Assembly (NCBI GenBank): GCA_013289195.1
Contig: JABDAI010000018.1
Location: 1-23,520, forward strand
Direction of reading: 5' to 3'
Source: Verrucomicrobiota bacterium
Lineage (GTDB): Bacteria > Verrucomicrobiota > Verrucomicrobiae > Opitutales > CG1-02-43-26
DNA length: 23,520 nucleotides
A program made the translations under genes and the position numbers. Under the pieces are notes generated by a model, which had not been told where the DNA came from, did not search any database, and saw nothing but the letters and a program-made list of their open reading frames with translations. Positions 7,630-15,796 of this stretch are shown piece by piece; position 1 is the first letter of the stretch; every line of letters starts with the position of its first letter.

Positions 7630-8676
7630 TTACATAGCTTCTAAACCTAATATGATACTACTGAGTCCACTGCCGATACCAAACAAACCGATTCTATCGC
7701 CGGGGTAAATTTTTCCAGATTCCAAGGCCATAGCCAATGTAATGGGGACTGAAGCAGAACCGACATTTCCTAAAAATGGGAACGTAGAGAAATCTTTATC
7801 TGGAATTAAATGGAGTTCTTTATAAAATTCAGTAAGATGGCGTTTTCCTACTTGATGACAAATAGTGCAATCAAAATCATGAGCATTAAAACCTACAAGA
7901 CTTTGAAATTTGGTCCATGCTTTTTTTGCTAAATGGATTCCTGCTTTAAGGAGTTCTTCTGAATTTGTCTGCATTTGAACTTGAGTACCAGCAGAGCCAC
8001 TAATACCTATTCCTTCACAAAGTTTATTGGCACTTGAATCTGTGAGGGAGATTCCTCCTAAGAATCGTAGTAAAGGCTTTTTAAGCATGGATTGTTTAGA
8101 AATTACAGCGCCTACGGCCCCTGAACCGATTGTTAGGTTAGCAAAGAAAGGTTTGATAGCATTGCGAGATAGCTCAGTGGAAAGCAAAAGATTGATGGTG
8201 CTTTCTAATAAGGGACGTCCATCTTCACCGGATACAATAAGTATGGCTCTTGCCAAACCACTTTCAATCATACTTGCTGCAAAAATCATGCTATTTAAAA
8301 AGCCTAAACAGGCATTGGAAAGATCAAGAATTTGAGTATTTTCGCTTAGTTTAAGCAAACTATGGACGTAGGCGGCAGTAGAGGGTTCTATGCAATCTCT
8401 ACATACACCCGCGTAAACAAGAACATCGATTTGATCATGACTTACTGAGGCGTTATCGAGGGCTTTTTTACCAGCAAGAGCGGCTATGGAAGAAGGAAGA
8501 ACGGATTGTGGCCAAAAGCGACGTTCCTTAATGCCTGTCATGAGTTCGAGCCTACCAAATGGTAGTTTGAGTTTTTCGTAGAGAGGAGCGAGTTTTTCTT
8601 CAATGAGACTGGAGGACCAAACTTCAGGAGGAAGTTCGCAGGCAATGGAATCTAAAACTGTATTACTAAAAATCAT
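7630..8676 (-). CDS. oleA: OleA-type thiolase-fold condensing enzyme
   Basis: OleA performs a non-decarboxylative Claisen condensation of two long acyl-CoA chains to a 2-alkyl-3-keto acid. The 348-residue product resembles FabH but has OleA-specific signatures: CRDCIEPSTAAYVH with Glu97 (the base contributed across the dimer), SNACLGFLNSM with nucleophile Cys123, CHQVGKRH with His274, and FPFLGNVGSASVPITLA with Asn304. All four catalytic residues are therefore present. It sits 16 bp after the FabI-like gene and 3 bp before oleB. FabH would lack the IEPST motif, so KASIII is less likely, although an ACP-using variant cannot be excluded given the FabZ and FabI neighbours. Confidence 0.87.
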   Translation of the reverse strand: MIFSNTVLDSIACELPPEVWSSSLIEEKLAPLYEKLKLPFGRLELMTGIKERRFWPQSVLPSSIAALAGKKALDNASVSHDQIDVLVYAGVCRDCIEPSTAAYVHSLLKLSENTQILDLSNACLGFLNSMIFAASMIESGLARAILIVSGEDGRPLLESTINLLLSTELSRNAIKPFFANLTIGSGAVGAVISKQSMLKKPLLRFLGGISLTDSSANKLCEGIGISGSAGTQVQMQTNSEELLKAGIHLAKKAWTKFQSLVGFNAHDFDCTICHQVGKRHLTEFYKELHLIPDKDFSTFPFLGNVGSASVPITLAMALESGKIYPGDRIGLFGIGSGLSSIILGLEAM

Positions 8677-8692
8677 TTTAATTACTTCAGTT

Positions 8693-9499
8693 TTAACCGC
8701 TTTTTATTTGTGTTGCTAAATTAACCACTTCTTCATCGAAGTAATTCATATCCATGCCACTATTAACAACGATACCTTGTGCATTGATGCCGCTTGAGCG
8801 TTCACTTAAAAGGTAAACAACGACGTCTGCTACTTCTTGCGTCTTTAGAGCTTCCTTGCGCAAAGTTAATTTTTCAGCAAAAAGATAATTCTCTAAATAC
8901 CCTGGAATTCCGGCAGAAGCGCTTGTTTTAAGAGGGCCGGCATTCACAGTATTAAAACGAATATGGGAATCTTTACTAAAGGATTTTGCAAGAAATCTCA
9001 TAGAAGAATCCAAAGAAGCTTTGATTGGGCTCATATAACCATAGTTTTCGGCCATCACTTGTGATGAAATGCTGATTGCCACGACTGATGCATTTTTATT
9101 TAAATAAGGTTTAAAAGCCTTTGCAATTTCTACAATCGAAAAACTCGATATGGCCGTAGCTTGTAAAAAGTCTTTACGATCGGTTTGATAAAAGGGTTTA
9201 AAACCTTCTGAGTAATTTGCAAATGCAATAGAATGAACAATTCCATCTAACCGTCGATGATCGGTTCCAATCTTTTTTGCGAGCTGCTCTATTTGTTCGG
9301 GATATTCTACATCACAAACGTATATAGGTTTATCCTGAAGCATTTTTGAAAGCGATTTTTTCCTATTTTCAGAACGGACGCTGTAGATCACCTGGGCTCC
9401 TTCAGCTTCTAAAGTCTTTGCGATAAACCATGCGAGGCTCTTTTTATTCGCTACTCCGAAGATGAGGAAAACTTTATTCTTAAGGTTGAGAAAGGACAT
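8693..9499 (-). CDS. Divergent FabI-type enoyl-ACP reductase (SDR)
   Basis: This 268-residue short-chain dehydrogenase of the FabI subgroup has the atypical cofactor loop GVANKKSLAWFIAKTL (15-30; compare G-I-A-N-x-x-S-I-A-W in E. coli FabI). It has VHSIAFA (88-94), and the catalytic pair Tyr153 and Lys160 with the FabI spacing. It differs from standard FabI before the catalytic Tyr: the usual LTYLGAER-type segment is replaced by ISISSQVMAENYGYM, with Ser143 at the position of E. coli Tyr146. It also has TSASAGIPGY in place of the TLAASGI-type substrate loop. It probably reduces an enoyl or related carbonyl substrate with NAD(P)H. It lies 17 bp after fabZ and 16 bp before oleA. The position suggests a dedicated role, but it could be the organism's only FabI. 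Confidence 0.8.
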   Translation of the reverse strand: MSFLNLKNKVFLIFGVANKKSLAWFIAKTLEAEGAQVIYSVRSENRKKSLSKMLQDKPIYVCDVEYPEQIEQLAKKIGTDHRRLDGIVHSIAFANYSEGFKPFYQTDRKDFLQATAISSFSIVEIAKAFKPYLNKNASVVAISISSQVMAENYGYMSPIKASLDSSMRFLAKSFSKDSHIRFNTVNAGPLKTSASAGIPGYLENYLFAEKLTLRKEALKTQEVADVVVYLLSERSSGINAQGIVVNSGMDMNYFDEEVVNLATQIKSG

Positions 9500-9516
9500 T
9501 TATTTATTTTCTGTTT

Positions 9517-9954
9517 TTATTTATTTTCGTCGATAAGAGCTAAAGCACATTCTAAAGTTAGAACGAGTTTTCCCTCTTTGCGAATATTTCCTTTTAAAAA
9601 ATGAAATTGGCCGATAGTTTCTATCATTTCTACGTTCATTGTAATCTCATCTCCGGGTTTTACCATTTGTTTAAATTTAACCTCACCAATACGCGATAAA
9701 ACGGGAGTTAAATTTTGAGTTTGTATGCCCTTGTTTTCAAACTTTTTAACTAAAAAAATAGCAGCAGTCTGAAAAACCGCTTCACATAAAAGAACTCCTG
9801 GCATGATGGGGTTTCCGGGATAGTGGCCACTAAATTGAGGTTCATCCAAACGGATGAGGCGTTTTGCCGTTGCACCATTTTCATGAATGGATTCAATGGA
9901 ATCTACAAAAAGAAAAGGCTCACGGTGCGGTATTGTATTGTAGATTTCTTCCAT
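9517..9954 (-). CDS. fabZ: FabZ-type 3-hydroxyacyl-ACP dehydratase
   Basis: FabZ removes water from 3-hydroxyacyl-ACP to give trans-2-enoyl-ACP. The 145-residue hot-dog protein begins [13 protein letters not shown], the usual FabZ opening. It contains [16 protein letters not shown] with catalytic His44 and Glu58. Length and motifs are complete. Its start lies 35 bp inside the end of the FAD-oxidoreductase gene, so translation is probably coupled. With the FabI-like gene next door it supplies two of the four steps of an elongation cycle. No ketoreductase (FabG), FabF or acyl carrier protein gene is visible in the cluster. It could be the housekeeping FabZ or a cluster-specific paralogue. Confidence 0.88.
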   Translation of the reverse strand: MEEIYNTIPHREPFLFVDSIESIHENGATAKRLIRLDEPQFSGHYPGNPIMPGVLLCEAVFQTAAIFLVKKFENKGIQTQNLTPVLSRIGEVKFKQMVKPGDEITMNVEMIETIGQFHFLKGNIRKEGKLVLTLECALALIDENK

Positions 9955-11413
9955 AATTTTTATTTAAATGGTTAATAGTAATTGTTGATTTCATTGATAA
10001 GAACTTATCTATTTTATTTGCTACAATGATTCCGTAATTAATGGTTCCAAGCCAACCGGACATGATGATTCCGACGGAACCGGCATGGAATAGGCCCGGA
10101 ACTTTTTCTGGCAATTCCATAGAAATTTTCAAACCTTCGAATTTTGTTCCAAAAGAAGTGCCATGCATGTGGGTCGTATAACGATTAATTGTTTTAGGGG
10201 TAGCGGCTTCAATCCAATTAATTTTTGAGCGAATATCAGGAATTAGTTTTTCTAAAGCAACAATTGTTTCTTCACACAGACGTTCTTTTTCTTGAAGGTA
10301 CTCCAAAGGGGATAAACTCTCCCAGTCTTCCCATTTGGCATTCAGTGATGCCACTATTGCATAACGTTTACCCTCATGAGGTCTCATTTCTGGATAATAG
10401 ACTGAAAATGTTCGGCTTGAAGTGTTTTTATCCATTAATTCTTCATTGGAAAAAACTTTTGCTTGGGAAGTAAAAACTAAATCTCCGATATCTGGAATAC
10501 TTTCTCCCTCTTTTATCCCAATATACACCTGGCAAGAACTACTATTGAGTCTAACAGCTTTTGCTTGGGTTACGTATTCTAAGGGTAGATGATTTTCTCC
10601 CAATAAAGTAATAAGAGTATTTTTAATATTGGCATTAGATAAAATTGCAGTGCACTGAATGGTTTTTCCATTGACTTGGACCCCTGTTACGCCTTTTTGC
10701 TCAGAAGAGTCGGATACTAAGATTTTTTCTACCATACAAAGTTTACGCAACTGAACACCATTTCTTTGGGCTTCGGCAACCATTTTTGAAATCAAAACGT
10801 CACTTCCTCCTTGGAAAATGTAGACGCCATGACTCATGAAATTCGAAAAGACTATCCCAAAAGTGATGGCAGGATCATCCATAGTCGAACCATTGGCATA
10901 GGCCATAGGTTCCATTAAAAATCGATGCACATCATTTCTACCAGGGAAAAATTGTTCAAAAAGTTCTTTTGTAGTAAAAGAAGGATCATCATAGAAATTC
11001 ATCTTCTTGATGTACTCGAAAAAGGATTCAATGATAGATAGTGGCAGACTGAAGGTTTCTTGTAAAATTCGGGTAAAATCTTCTTTATCAAAAGAGGTAG
11101 TGATGTTGAATTCAGGGTTAATGAAACGCAGATTTTTAAGACGGACAATGGAGTTGGCAATTTCTTGAGTCCAATATTTTCTACAAGACTTTATCATACC
11201 TCCTGGAAATCCATGAAGAGAGATATCAAAAATATTCTTAAATTTCCTGCGGAACCATGAAGCGAGGCCTCCGTATTGGTAATGGTGCTCGAGAAGTAAA
11301 ACGCTGTGACCTTGCTTTGCCAAATAATTAGCACCTGTTAATCCAGCAAGACCGCTCCCGATGACAATCACGTCATAATAGTTATTAATACCTTCTAATC
11401 TATCTACATTCAT
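9920..11413 (-). CDS. CrtI/CrtISO-type FAD-dependent oxidoreductase
   Basis: The 497-residue flavoprotein has an N-terminal Rossmann motif [20 protein letters not shown] (19-38) with Glu42 for the FAD ribose and YGGLAS after it. The C-terminal FAD motif is [22 protein letters not shown] (around 448-469). This architecture belongs to the phytoene desaturase, carotenoid isomerase and retinol saturase superfamily, whose members desaturate, saturate or isomerise long hydrophobic polyenes. No carotenoid gene lies nearby. As first gene of the lipid cluster, overlapping fabZ, it probably acts on an acyl or hydrocarbon chain. Anammox ladderane clusters are also known to mix Fab enzymes with CrtI-type proteins. 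The last 20 or so residues ([12 protein letters not shown] onward) extend past the FAD domain and encode the overlap. Confidence 0.8.
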   Translation of the reverse strand: MNVDRLEGINNYYDVIVIGSGLAGLTGANYLAKQGHSVLLLEHHYQYGGLASWFRRKFKNIFDISLHGFPGGMIKSCRKYWTQEIANSIVRLKNLRFINPEFNITTSFDKEDFTRILQETFSLPLSIIESFFEYIKKMNFYDDPSFTTKELFEQFFPGRNDVHRFLMEPMAYANGSTMDDPAITFGIVFSNFMSHGVYIFQGGSDVLISKMVAEAQRNGVQLRKLCMVEKILVSDSSEQKGVTGVQVNGKTIQCTAILSNANIKNTLITLLGENHLPLEYVTQAKAVRLNSSSCQVYIGIKEGESIPDIGDLVFTSQAKVFSNEELMDKNTSSRTFSVYYPEMRPHEGKRYAIVASLNAKWEDWESLSPLEYLQEKERLCEETIVALEKLIPDIRSKINWIEAATPKTINRYTTHMHGTSFGTKFEGLKISMELPEKVPGLFHAGSVGIIMSGWLGTINYGIIVANKIDKFLSMKSTITINHLNKNYGRNLQYNTAP

Positions 11414-11431
11414 TTGGAAACGTCCCTTTTA

Positions 11432-11461
11432 TATAAAGAAGTATTCTAAAATGAAGGTCAA
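11432..11461 (-). promoter_or_regulatory. Possible sigma70-type promoter of the lipid cluster
   Basis: On the minus strand TTGACC (complement of 11456-11461) is followed after 18 bases by TTTATA (complement of 11432-11437), 18 bp before the start of the FAD-oxidoreductase gene. The -35 is good and the -10 is weak. It is the only promoter-like element I see in the 112-bp gap. Confidence 0.35.
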
Positions 11462-11525
11462 GTTTTTAATAAAATCTCTAAGAGTACTCACAGAAAACCT
11501 GGCAGAAAAACAGAAAATAAATCTG

Positions 11526-12557
11526 TCATTTTTTTCCAATAAAACATTCAACCTGTCCGATAACCTTAAAACCGAATTCGCTATAATACTTTAAATCAAA
11601 ATCACTAGAAACGGAAAGAGCTATATATTTGGTGGGTACTTTATTTATGAGACAATTCAGCATATTTTCAGTACATCTATTACCTTGAATCTCATTAAGA
11701 TTATATAAACTGAATATGCCAGTGATTTCGTTATCGCAAAATAATTTTCCAGATTCTATAGGCTTATCATTTTCATATCCTACAAATAACATTTCTTGGC
11801 CACGCAAAGCTTCTAAGTTCATTTTTCCATAAAAATTTTTAGTACTTTTTTCTTTCGATCCTACGACTTTAATAAAATCATTGAGTTCCTGTAACTTCTC
11901 GACCTTTTTGATATTCAATCTTTCATTCTCTTTTAATTTTTTACTCCTATTTTTTGAATCGTATATCATGAGGTACTCTACGGAGTGTTTTTGAAGACCG
12001 GAAGACACTAATTTTTGACTTAGGTCCAATGGTCTGGACGATGGGCCAACCCACCACGAAAATTCCTGACCATGAAATTCATCGATGATCTTCCGAATTC
12101 TTAGTTCACAGTCTTTCTCCTTTAATTTCACATCGCAAACTATATTGTGTTCAGAGGTCCCAAGTCCGCAATTAACGATGGTAAATTCCGCATTTCGTGT
12201 TACGCTAAACCCCAGTAAGTTCGGTAAATATGTAAAATGATTAATCCTCATGGCTTCAAGCTTTAGCAATTTATCACTGGCCTGAATACAAATCATATTA
12301 TTCCTGATAATCTTTCTAAAAGTCACATCACATTTATCCCAGTCTACTAAATCAACCTTATAGGGAAGATCGGAGCATTCGAAATCCTCTTCTATGCGGA
12401 CATATTCGCTGCCCGATATGCCACCAAAAAAGCATAAATCCAAGTCGGAAAACTGTTTTGCAGTCCCACTGACTCGCGATCCAAAGGCATAAAAAGTATA
12501 CGGATACTTTTTCAAAATATCGGTAATTATCTGCCAATGTCTAAATTCCCAGTGCAT
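11526..12557 (-). CDS. MntA-type nucleotidyltransferase fused to a GNAT-like domain
   Basis: Residues about 1-95 form a minimal nucleotidyltransferase of the MNT type. The GSX10DXD motif is exact (Gly26-Ser27, Asp38-Leu-Asp40), with a third acidic residue at Asp69. In HEPN/MNT modules this enzyme adds AMP to the HEPN toxin and silences it. From about 105 the protein continues into a GNAT-like region: HFTYLPNLLGF, FTIVNCGLGTSEHNIVC, FSWWVGPSSRPLDL (167-180), VGYENDKPIESGKL, and a final IALSVSSDFDLKYYSEFGFKVIG typical of the GNAT C-terminus. The acetyl-CoA loop, normally Q/R-x-x-G-x-G/A, reads QGNRCT (291-296) and lacks both glycines, so acetyltransferase activity is doubtful. The gene overlaps the HEPN gene by 17 bp. 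The fusion is unusual for the antitoxin. Confidence 0.75.
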   Translation of the reverse strand: MHWEFRHWQIITDILKKYPYTFYAFGSRVSGTAKQFSDLDLCFFGGISGSEYVRIEEDFECSDLPYKVDLVDWDKCDVTFRKIIRNNMICIQASDKLLKLEAMRINHFTYLPNLLGFSVTRNAEFTIVNCGLGTSEHNIVCDVKLKEKDCELRIRKIIDEFHGQEFSWWVGPSSRPLDLSQKLVSSGLQKHSVEYLMIYDSKNRSKKLKENERLNIKKVEKLQELNDFIKVVGSKEKSTKNFYGKMNLEALRGQEMLFVGYENDKPIESGKLFCDNEITGIFSLYNLNEIQGNRCTENMLNCLINKVPTKYIALSVSSDFDLKYYSEFGFKVIGQVECFIGKK

Positions 12558-12936
12558 TATCTGATACCCCTATTTTCTTTAAAAATCGTTTGATTTCAGT
12601 AGAAAAATCCTGGAAAACACTGAGTACCTCTCTAGCTTCTTCCTCTTGGTATGTATGTACAGTAATGTTCCTCTTTCTTAGAAAATCAAACCATAACTCT
12701 GGATCTTCTATAAAATTCTCTAATGCTGCCATACGAAAGACCTCCTTCGGTGAATTAGCAGTCTTACCGCGCTGCGCAAGTAACCGCTTCATCGCCTTCC
12801 AAACGAGCTCGAAGCAATATTCATAGGCTTGTATCGCTCCAGCTTGCTCTTGTTCGGTCTTTATGTTCAGACGAAATGTTTCAAATTTTTTAAACGCTTT
12901 TAACAAAGGATCGAAGTTTACATTATCAATAATCAT
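12541..12936 (-). CDS. HepT-type HEPN protein (toxin-like, nucleotidyltransferase substrate-binding)
   Basis: This 131-residue all-helical protein belongs to the HI0074-like HEPN group that pairs with minimal nucleotidyltransferases. It contains the RX4HXY motif exactly: Arg89, His94 and Tyr96 in RNITVHTY. In characterised HepT/MntA systems Arg and His form the RNase site and the Tyr is AMPylated by MntA. The AYEYCFELVWKAMKRLL segment (37-53) is also typical of the family. It is translated first and overlaps the nucleotidyltransferase gene by 17 bp, the usual tight TA layout. The pair sits as a self-contained cassette between the lipid cluster and prfB, which suggests horizontal gain. No strong Shine-Dalgarno sequence precedes it. 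A non-toxin role in small-molecule transfer remains possible. Confidence 0.83.
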   Translation of the reverse strand: MIIDNVNFDPLLKAFKKFETFRLNIKTEQEQAGAIQAYEYCFELVWKAMKRLLAQRGKTANSPKEVFRMAALENFIEDPELWFDFLRKRNITVHTYQEEEAREVLSVFQDFSTEIKRFLKKIGVSDNALGI

Positions 12937-13162
12937 ATCAACTTTTTCAGAAGTTTCTATTATTTCAGTGATTTTGTCAAATTATACCAATTCCCAATTT
13001 AAAATGGGCAAAGGTCGCTTAAATAACCACATAAAATGAATTCTGATCGAGCAAGCACTGTTTTAATTTTATTTCCGTAATTTTAAAGCAGTTAAACCTA
13101 AAGGACTTGGCATGAAAAATAAAAACTTGAAATAATTTCAAATATTTGGCTTAATTAAGTAA

Positions 13163-14309
13163 ATGATTTTACCAATAGAACTGCGCACACAAATAGAAGA
13201 AATCCATCGCCGAGCGGGGTATCTATGGAGGTTTCTTTGACGTCGATAAGAAGAAACTGCAAATTGAAGCTTTAGAAGCCAAAATGGCTGAGCCGACTTT
13301 TTGGGATCATCAAGACGAAGCTCGTAAAATTATTGCAGAAATAAATACTCTTCGTGCTTCGATAACTCCTATTATCAATTATGAGAAAAGAAGAGAAGAC
13401 TTAAGTGTGCTCGCCCAACTCGTTCAGGAAGCAAACGAAAAAGAAGGGGCTGATTATTTAAATGAAATAACTACGACGTCTCAAAAATTGTTTGATGAAC
13501 TCGATCATATTGAAATTCAATCTTTCCTAACAGGTCCACATGACAAGTGTAATGCTATACTCAGTATTCACGCAGGAGCTGGAGGAACTGAGTCTTGTGA
13601 TTGGGCTGATATGCTGTTTAGACTTTATTTACGATGGGCCGAAAGGCATGGCTATACAACTGAGATTCAAGATATTCAAGCGGGCGAAGAAGCTGGGATA
13701 AGTAGAGCTAGTTTTAGAATTATTGGTCCCAATGCTTATGGTTATGCAAAAGCAGAACGTGGAGTCCATCGACTTGTTAGAATCAGTCCTTTTGATGCGA
13801 ATAAAAAACGTCATACTTCATTTAGCTCCATTGACGTTGTTGCGGAAATAGAAGATGATATTGATATCGAAGTCAATGAAGAAGATCTTCGAATAGATAC
13901 CTACCGTGCAAGCGGAAGTGGAGGACAGCACGTCAATAAAACGGAGTCAGCAGTTCGGTTAACGCATTTGCCTACAGGATTGGTGGTGACCTGCCAAAAT
14001 GAAAGATCCCAGCATAAAAATAAAGCTTCTGCATTAAAGACATTGAAGTCGAGGCTATACGAAAAGTATCAAGACGAAAAACGTTCTGAAATGGAGCGTT
14101 TTTATGGAGAAAAAGGAGAGATTGGCTGGGGCAATCAAATTCGTAGCTATGTATTCCAGCCGTATCAAATGGTAAAAGATTTACGAACAGGAGTGAGTAC
14201 GGGCAATATTCAAGCGGTTATGGATGGAGAAATTGATATATTCATTAATGCTTGGCTTAGAGCAGGTTGCCCCACACAGCGCAATAAAGATATTCAAATG
14301 AACGATTGA
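13163..14309 (+). CDS. prfB: Peptide chain release factor 2, programmed +1 frameshift
   Basis: RF2 reads UGA and UAA stop codons and triggers peptide release. Translation starts at an ATG directly after an in-frame TAA and runs 25 codons to a TGA at 13238-13240. It must then slip +1 to GAC (13239) and continue 356 codons, giving about 381 residues. The slip site is canonical CTT-TGA-C with a GGAGG (13227-13231) three bases before CTT, the same spacing as in E. coli. The protein crosses the junction as [17 protein letters not shown], comparable to LRGYL/DYDAKK. The stop-recognition motif SPF (in [10 protein letters not shown]) and the catalytic GGQ (in [10 protein letters not shown]) are present. 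An annotation starting at the ATG at 13284 would miss about 40 residues. Confidence 0.95.
13227..13241 (+). promoter_or_regulatory. RF2 autoregulatory +1 frameshift site
   Basis: The GGAGG internal Shine-Dalgarno, a three-base spacer, the CTT slippery codon and the TGA stop followed by C form the complete cassette. Low RF2 slows termination at this UGA and favours slipping, so RF2 controls its own synthesis. Confidence 0.93.
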
Positions 14310-14324
14310 TTTTGATACCCTAAT

Positions 14325-15719
14325 ATGCTTGATTTTGAATTTTTAAAACAAACTTTCACCGAACTCACATTTTTTAAGGATAAAACATGGCAATATTCTC
14401 CTTCTTCTTTAGCATTATCAAGTGAAGTCACAGATGAAATTAAAAAAATAGGAGAGGCTTGTTTTGAATTTTTAAATGGAATTAACAAATTATATCAATT
14501 TTCAAAAGCCAATAAGAGCATTCTTAGGAATAAAGATTTGATCGTTCCATGGGTGGCAGATTACTTTGATAGAGGAAAGCCAGAAAAGTTACTACGTCAT
14601 GCAAACTTAGCATTTCTCAAACATACTACTCCAAGCATTATACGCTTAGATCTGCTTTTGACGGAAGAAGGGATCGCACTGACTGAAATTGAAGTGATCC
14701 CAGGGGGGATAGGATTTACAAGTTTTTTATACCAAATTTACGAAAAGCAAGAGGGTAAACTTATTGGTAGCTCAGAAGAAATGCTTAGTGGGTTTTATGA
14801 AACGATGGTTAGTCTTGTGCCAAATAAGGAAAATCCGGTGGTAGTCATAGGAGTGTCTCAAGAAAGCGAAACTTATAGACCAGAATTTGAATGGCTTGCA
14901 AATGAGCTGCGGAAATCAGGTAAAGAAGTTTATTGCATAGATCCTGAAAATTTTTTTTATGAAAACTCCAAACTAAAATTCAAATTTAATGATAGGACTA
15001 TTGATATAGATGTTATTTATCGTTTTTTTGAATTATTCGATTTAGGAACGATTGAGACATCATCAATTTTGATGGAAGCAGTTGAAAAAGAGGAAGTGGT
15101 CATCTCCCCTCCCCTCAAACCTATATTTGAAGAAAAACTGTGTTTAGCACTTTTCCATCATTATCAATTACAGGATTACTGGCAAGAAACATTAAAAAAA
15201 GAGAACTTCGAATTACTAAAAGGAGTTATTCCCCTAACATGGATTATTGATGGAGAATATTTTGGGCCTAACGCTGTGTTGAATGGCCCAACTATAAACA
15301 GTAAATGGCTTCGATCTTGGGAACAATTAAGTGAAGCTACGCAAAAAAATAGAAACTACATCATTAAGATAAGTGGATTTCATGAAAGAGCTTGGGGGGC
15401 CCGCAGCATCACATTGGGTAGTGATTGTTCGCAAGAAATCTGGGCAAGTAAAATTAAGGAAGCCTTGGATAATGATAAAAAACATCCTTATATTATACAG
15501 GAATTTAAAAAACCAAAAAGTATTGTTCATCCTTTATATGAATCAACAGGAAAAATCAGTTCTGAACCCTTGCGAGCCCGACTTTGTCCTTATTATATGA
15601 AAAATTTTTCTGAAATAGGTTTAAAAGGTATTTTAGCAACCTTATGTCCTGCAGATAAAAAAATTATCCATGGCATGAGTGTTGCAACTTTTATTCCATG
15701 TAAAAGTACTGAGATGTAA
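14325..15719 (+). CDS. ATP-grasp-like protein, function unknown
   Basis: The 464-residue soluble protein has no signal peptide. Residues about 105-138 read SIIRLDLLLTEEGIALTEIEVIPGG, like the metal- and substrate-binding part of ATP-grasp ligases where an Arg-x-Asp and an acidic strand precede a Gly turn. Later segments, YIIKISGFHERAWGARSI (345-362) and HPYIIQEF, resemble the ATP-binding lysine strand and the adenine-contact strand of the same fold. The order suggests a preATP-grasp domain followed by an ATP-grasp domain, as in glutathionylspermidine-synthase-like proteins. The substrate is not evident. It begins 15 bp after prfB without a clear ribosome binding site and is probably co-transcribed with it. 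It lies 77 bp before the chemosensory operon. The fold call is moderate and no reaction is claimed. Confidence 0.5.
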   Translation: MLDFEFLKQTFTELTFFKDKTWQYSPSSLALSSEVTDEIKKIGEACFEFLNGINKLYQFSKANKSILRNKDLIVPWVADYFDRGKPEKLLRHANLAFLKHTTPSIIRLDLLLTEEGIALTEIEVIPGGIGFTSFLYQIYEKQEGKLIGSSEEMLSGFYETMVSLVPNKENPVVVIGVSQESETYRPEFEWLANELRKSGKEVYCIDPENFFYENSKLKFKFNDRTIDIDVIYRFFELFDLGTIETSSILMEAVEKEEVVISPPLKPIFEEKLCLALFHHYQLQDYWQETLKKENFELLKGVIPLTWIIDGEYFGPNAVLNGPTINSKWLRSWEQLSEATQKNRNYIIKISGFHERAWGARSITLGSDCSQEIWASKIKEALDNDKKHPYIIQEFKKPKSIVHPLYESTGKISSEPLRARLCPYYMKNFSEIGLKGILATLCPADKKIIHGMSVATFIPCKSTEM

Positions 15720-15796
15720 CAATTCGCGACTTGCAATCAATCATTAACTCATACAAGATAATCCTCAATAAAACTTAATTTCGTCTAAAAATATAT

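Noticed and set aside
8027..8335. 102-codon plus-strand ORF
   Set aside because: It is antisense to oleA, whose catalytic residues are all encoded on the minus strand.
13629..13814. 61-codon minus-strand ORF inside prfB
   Set aside because: It is a shadow of the conserved SPF/GGQ-containing RF2 reading frame.
15731..15762. Possible promoter (TTGCAA and GATAAT) before the chemoreceptor gene
   Set aside because: The spacer is 20 bases, too long for a normal sigma70 promoter, and in AT-rich DNA such pairs arise easily.
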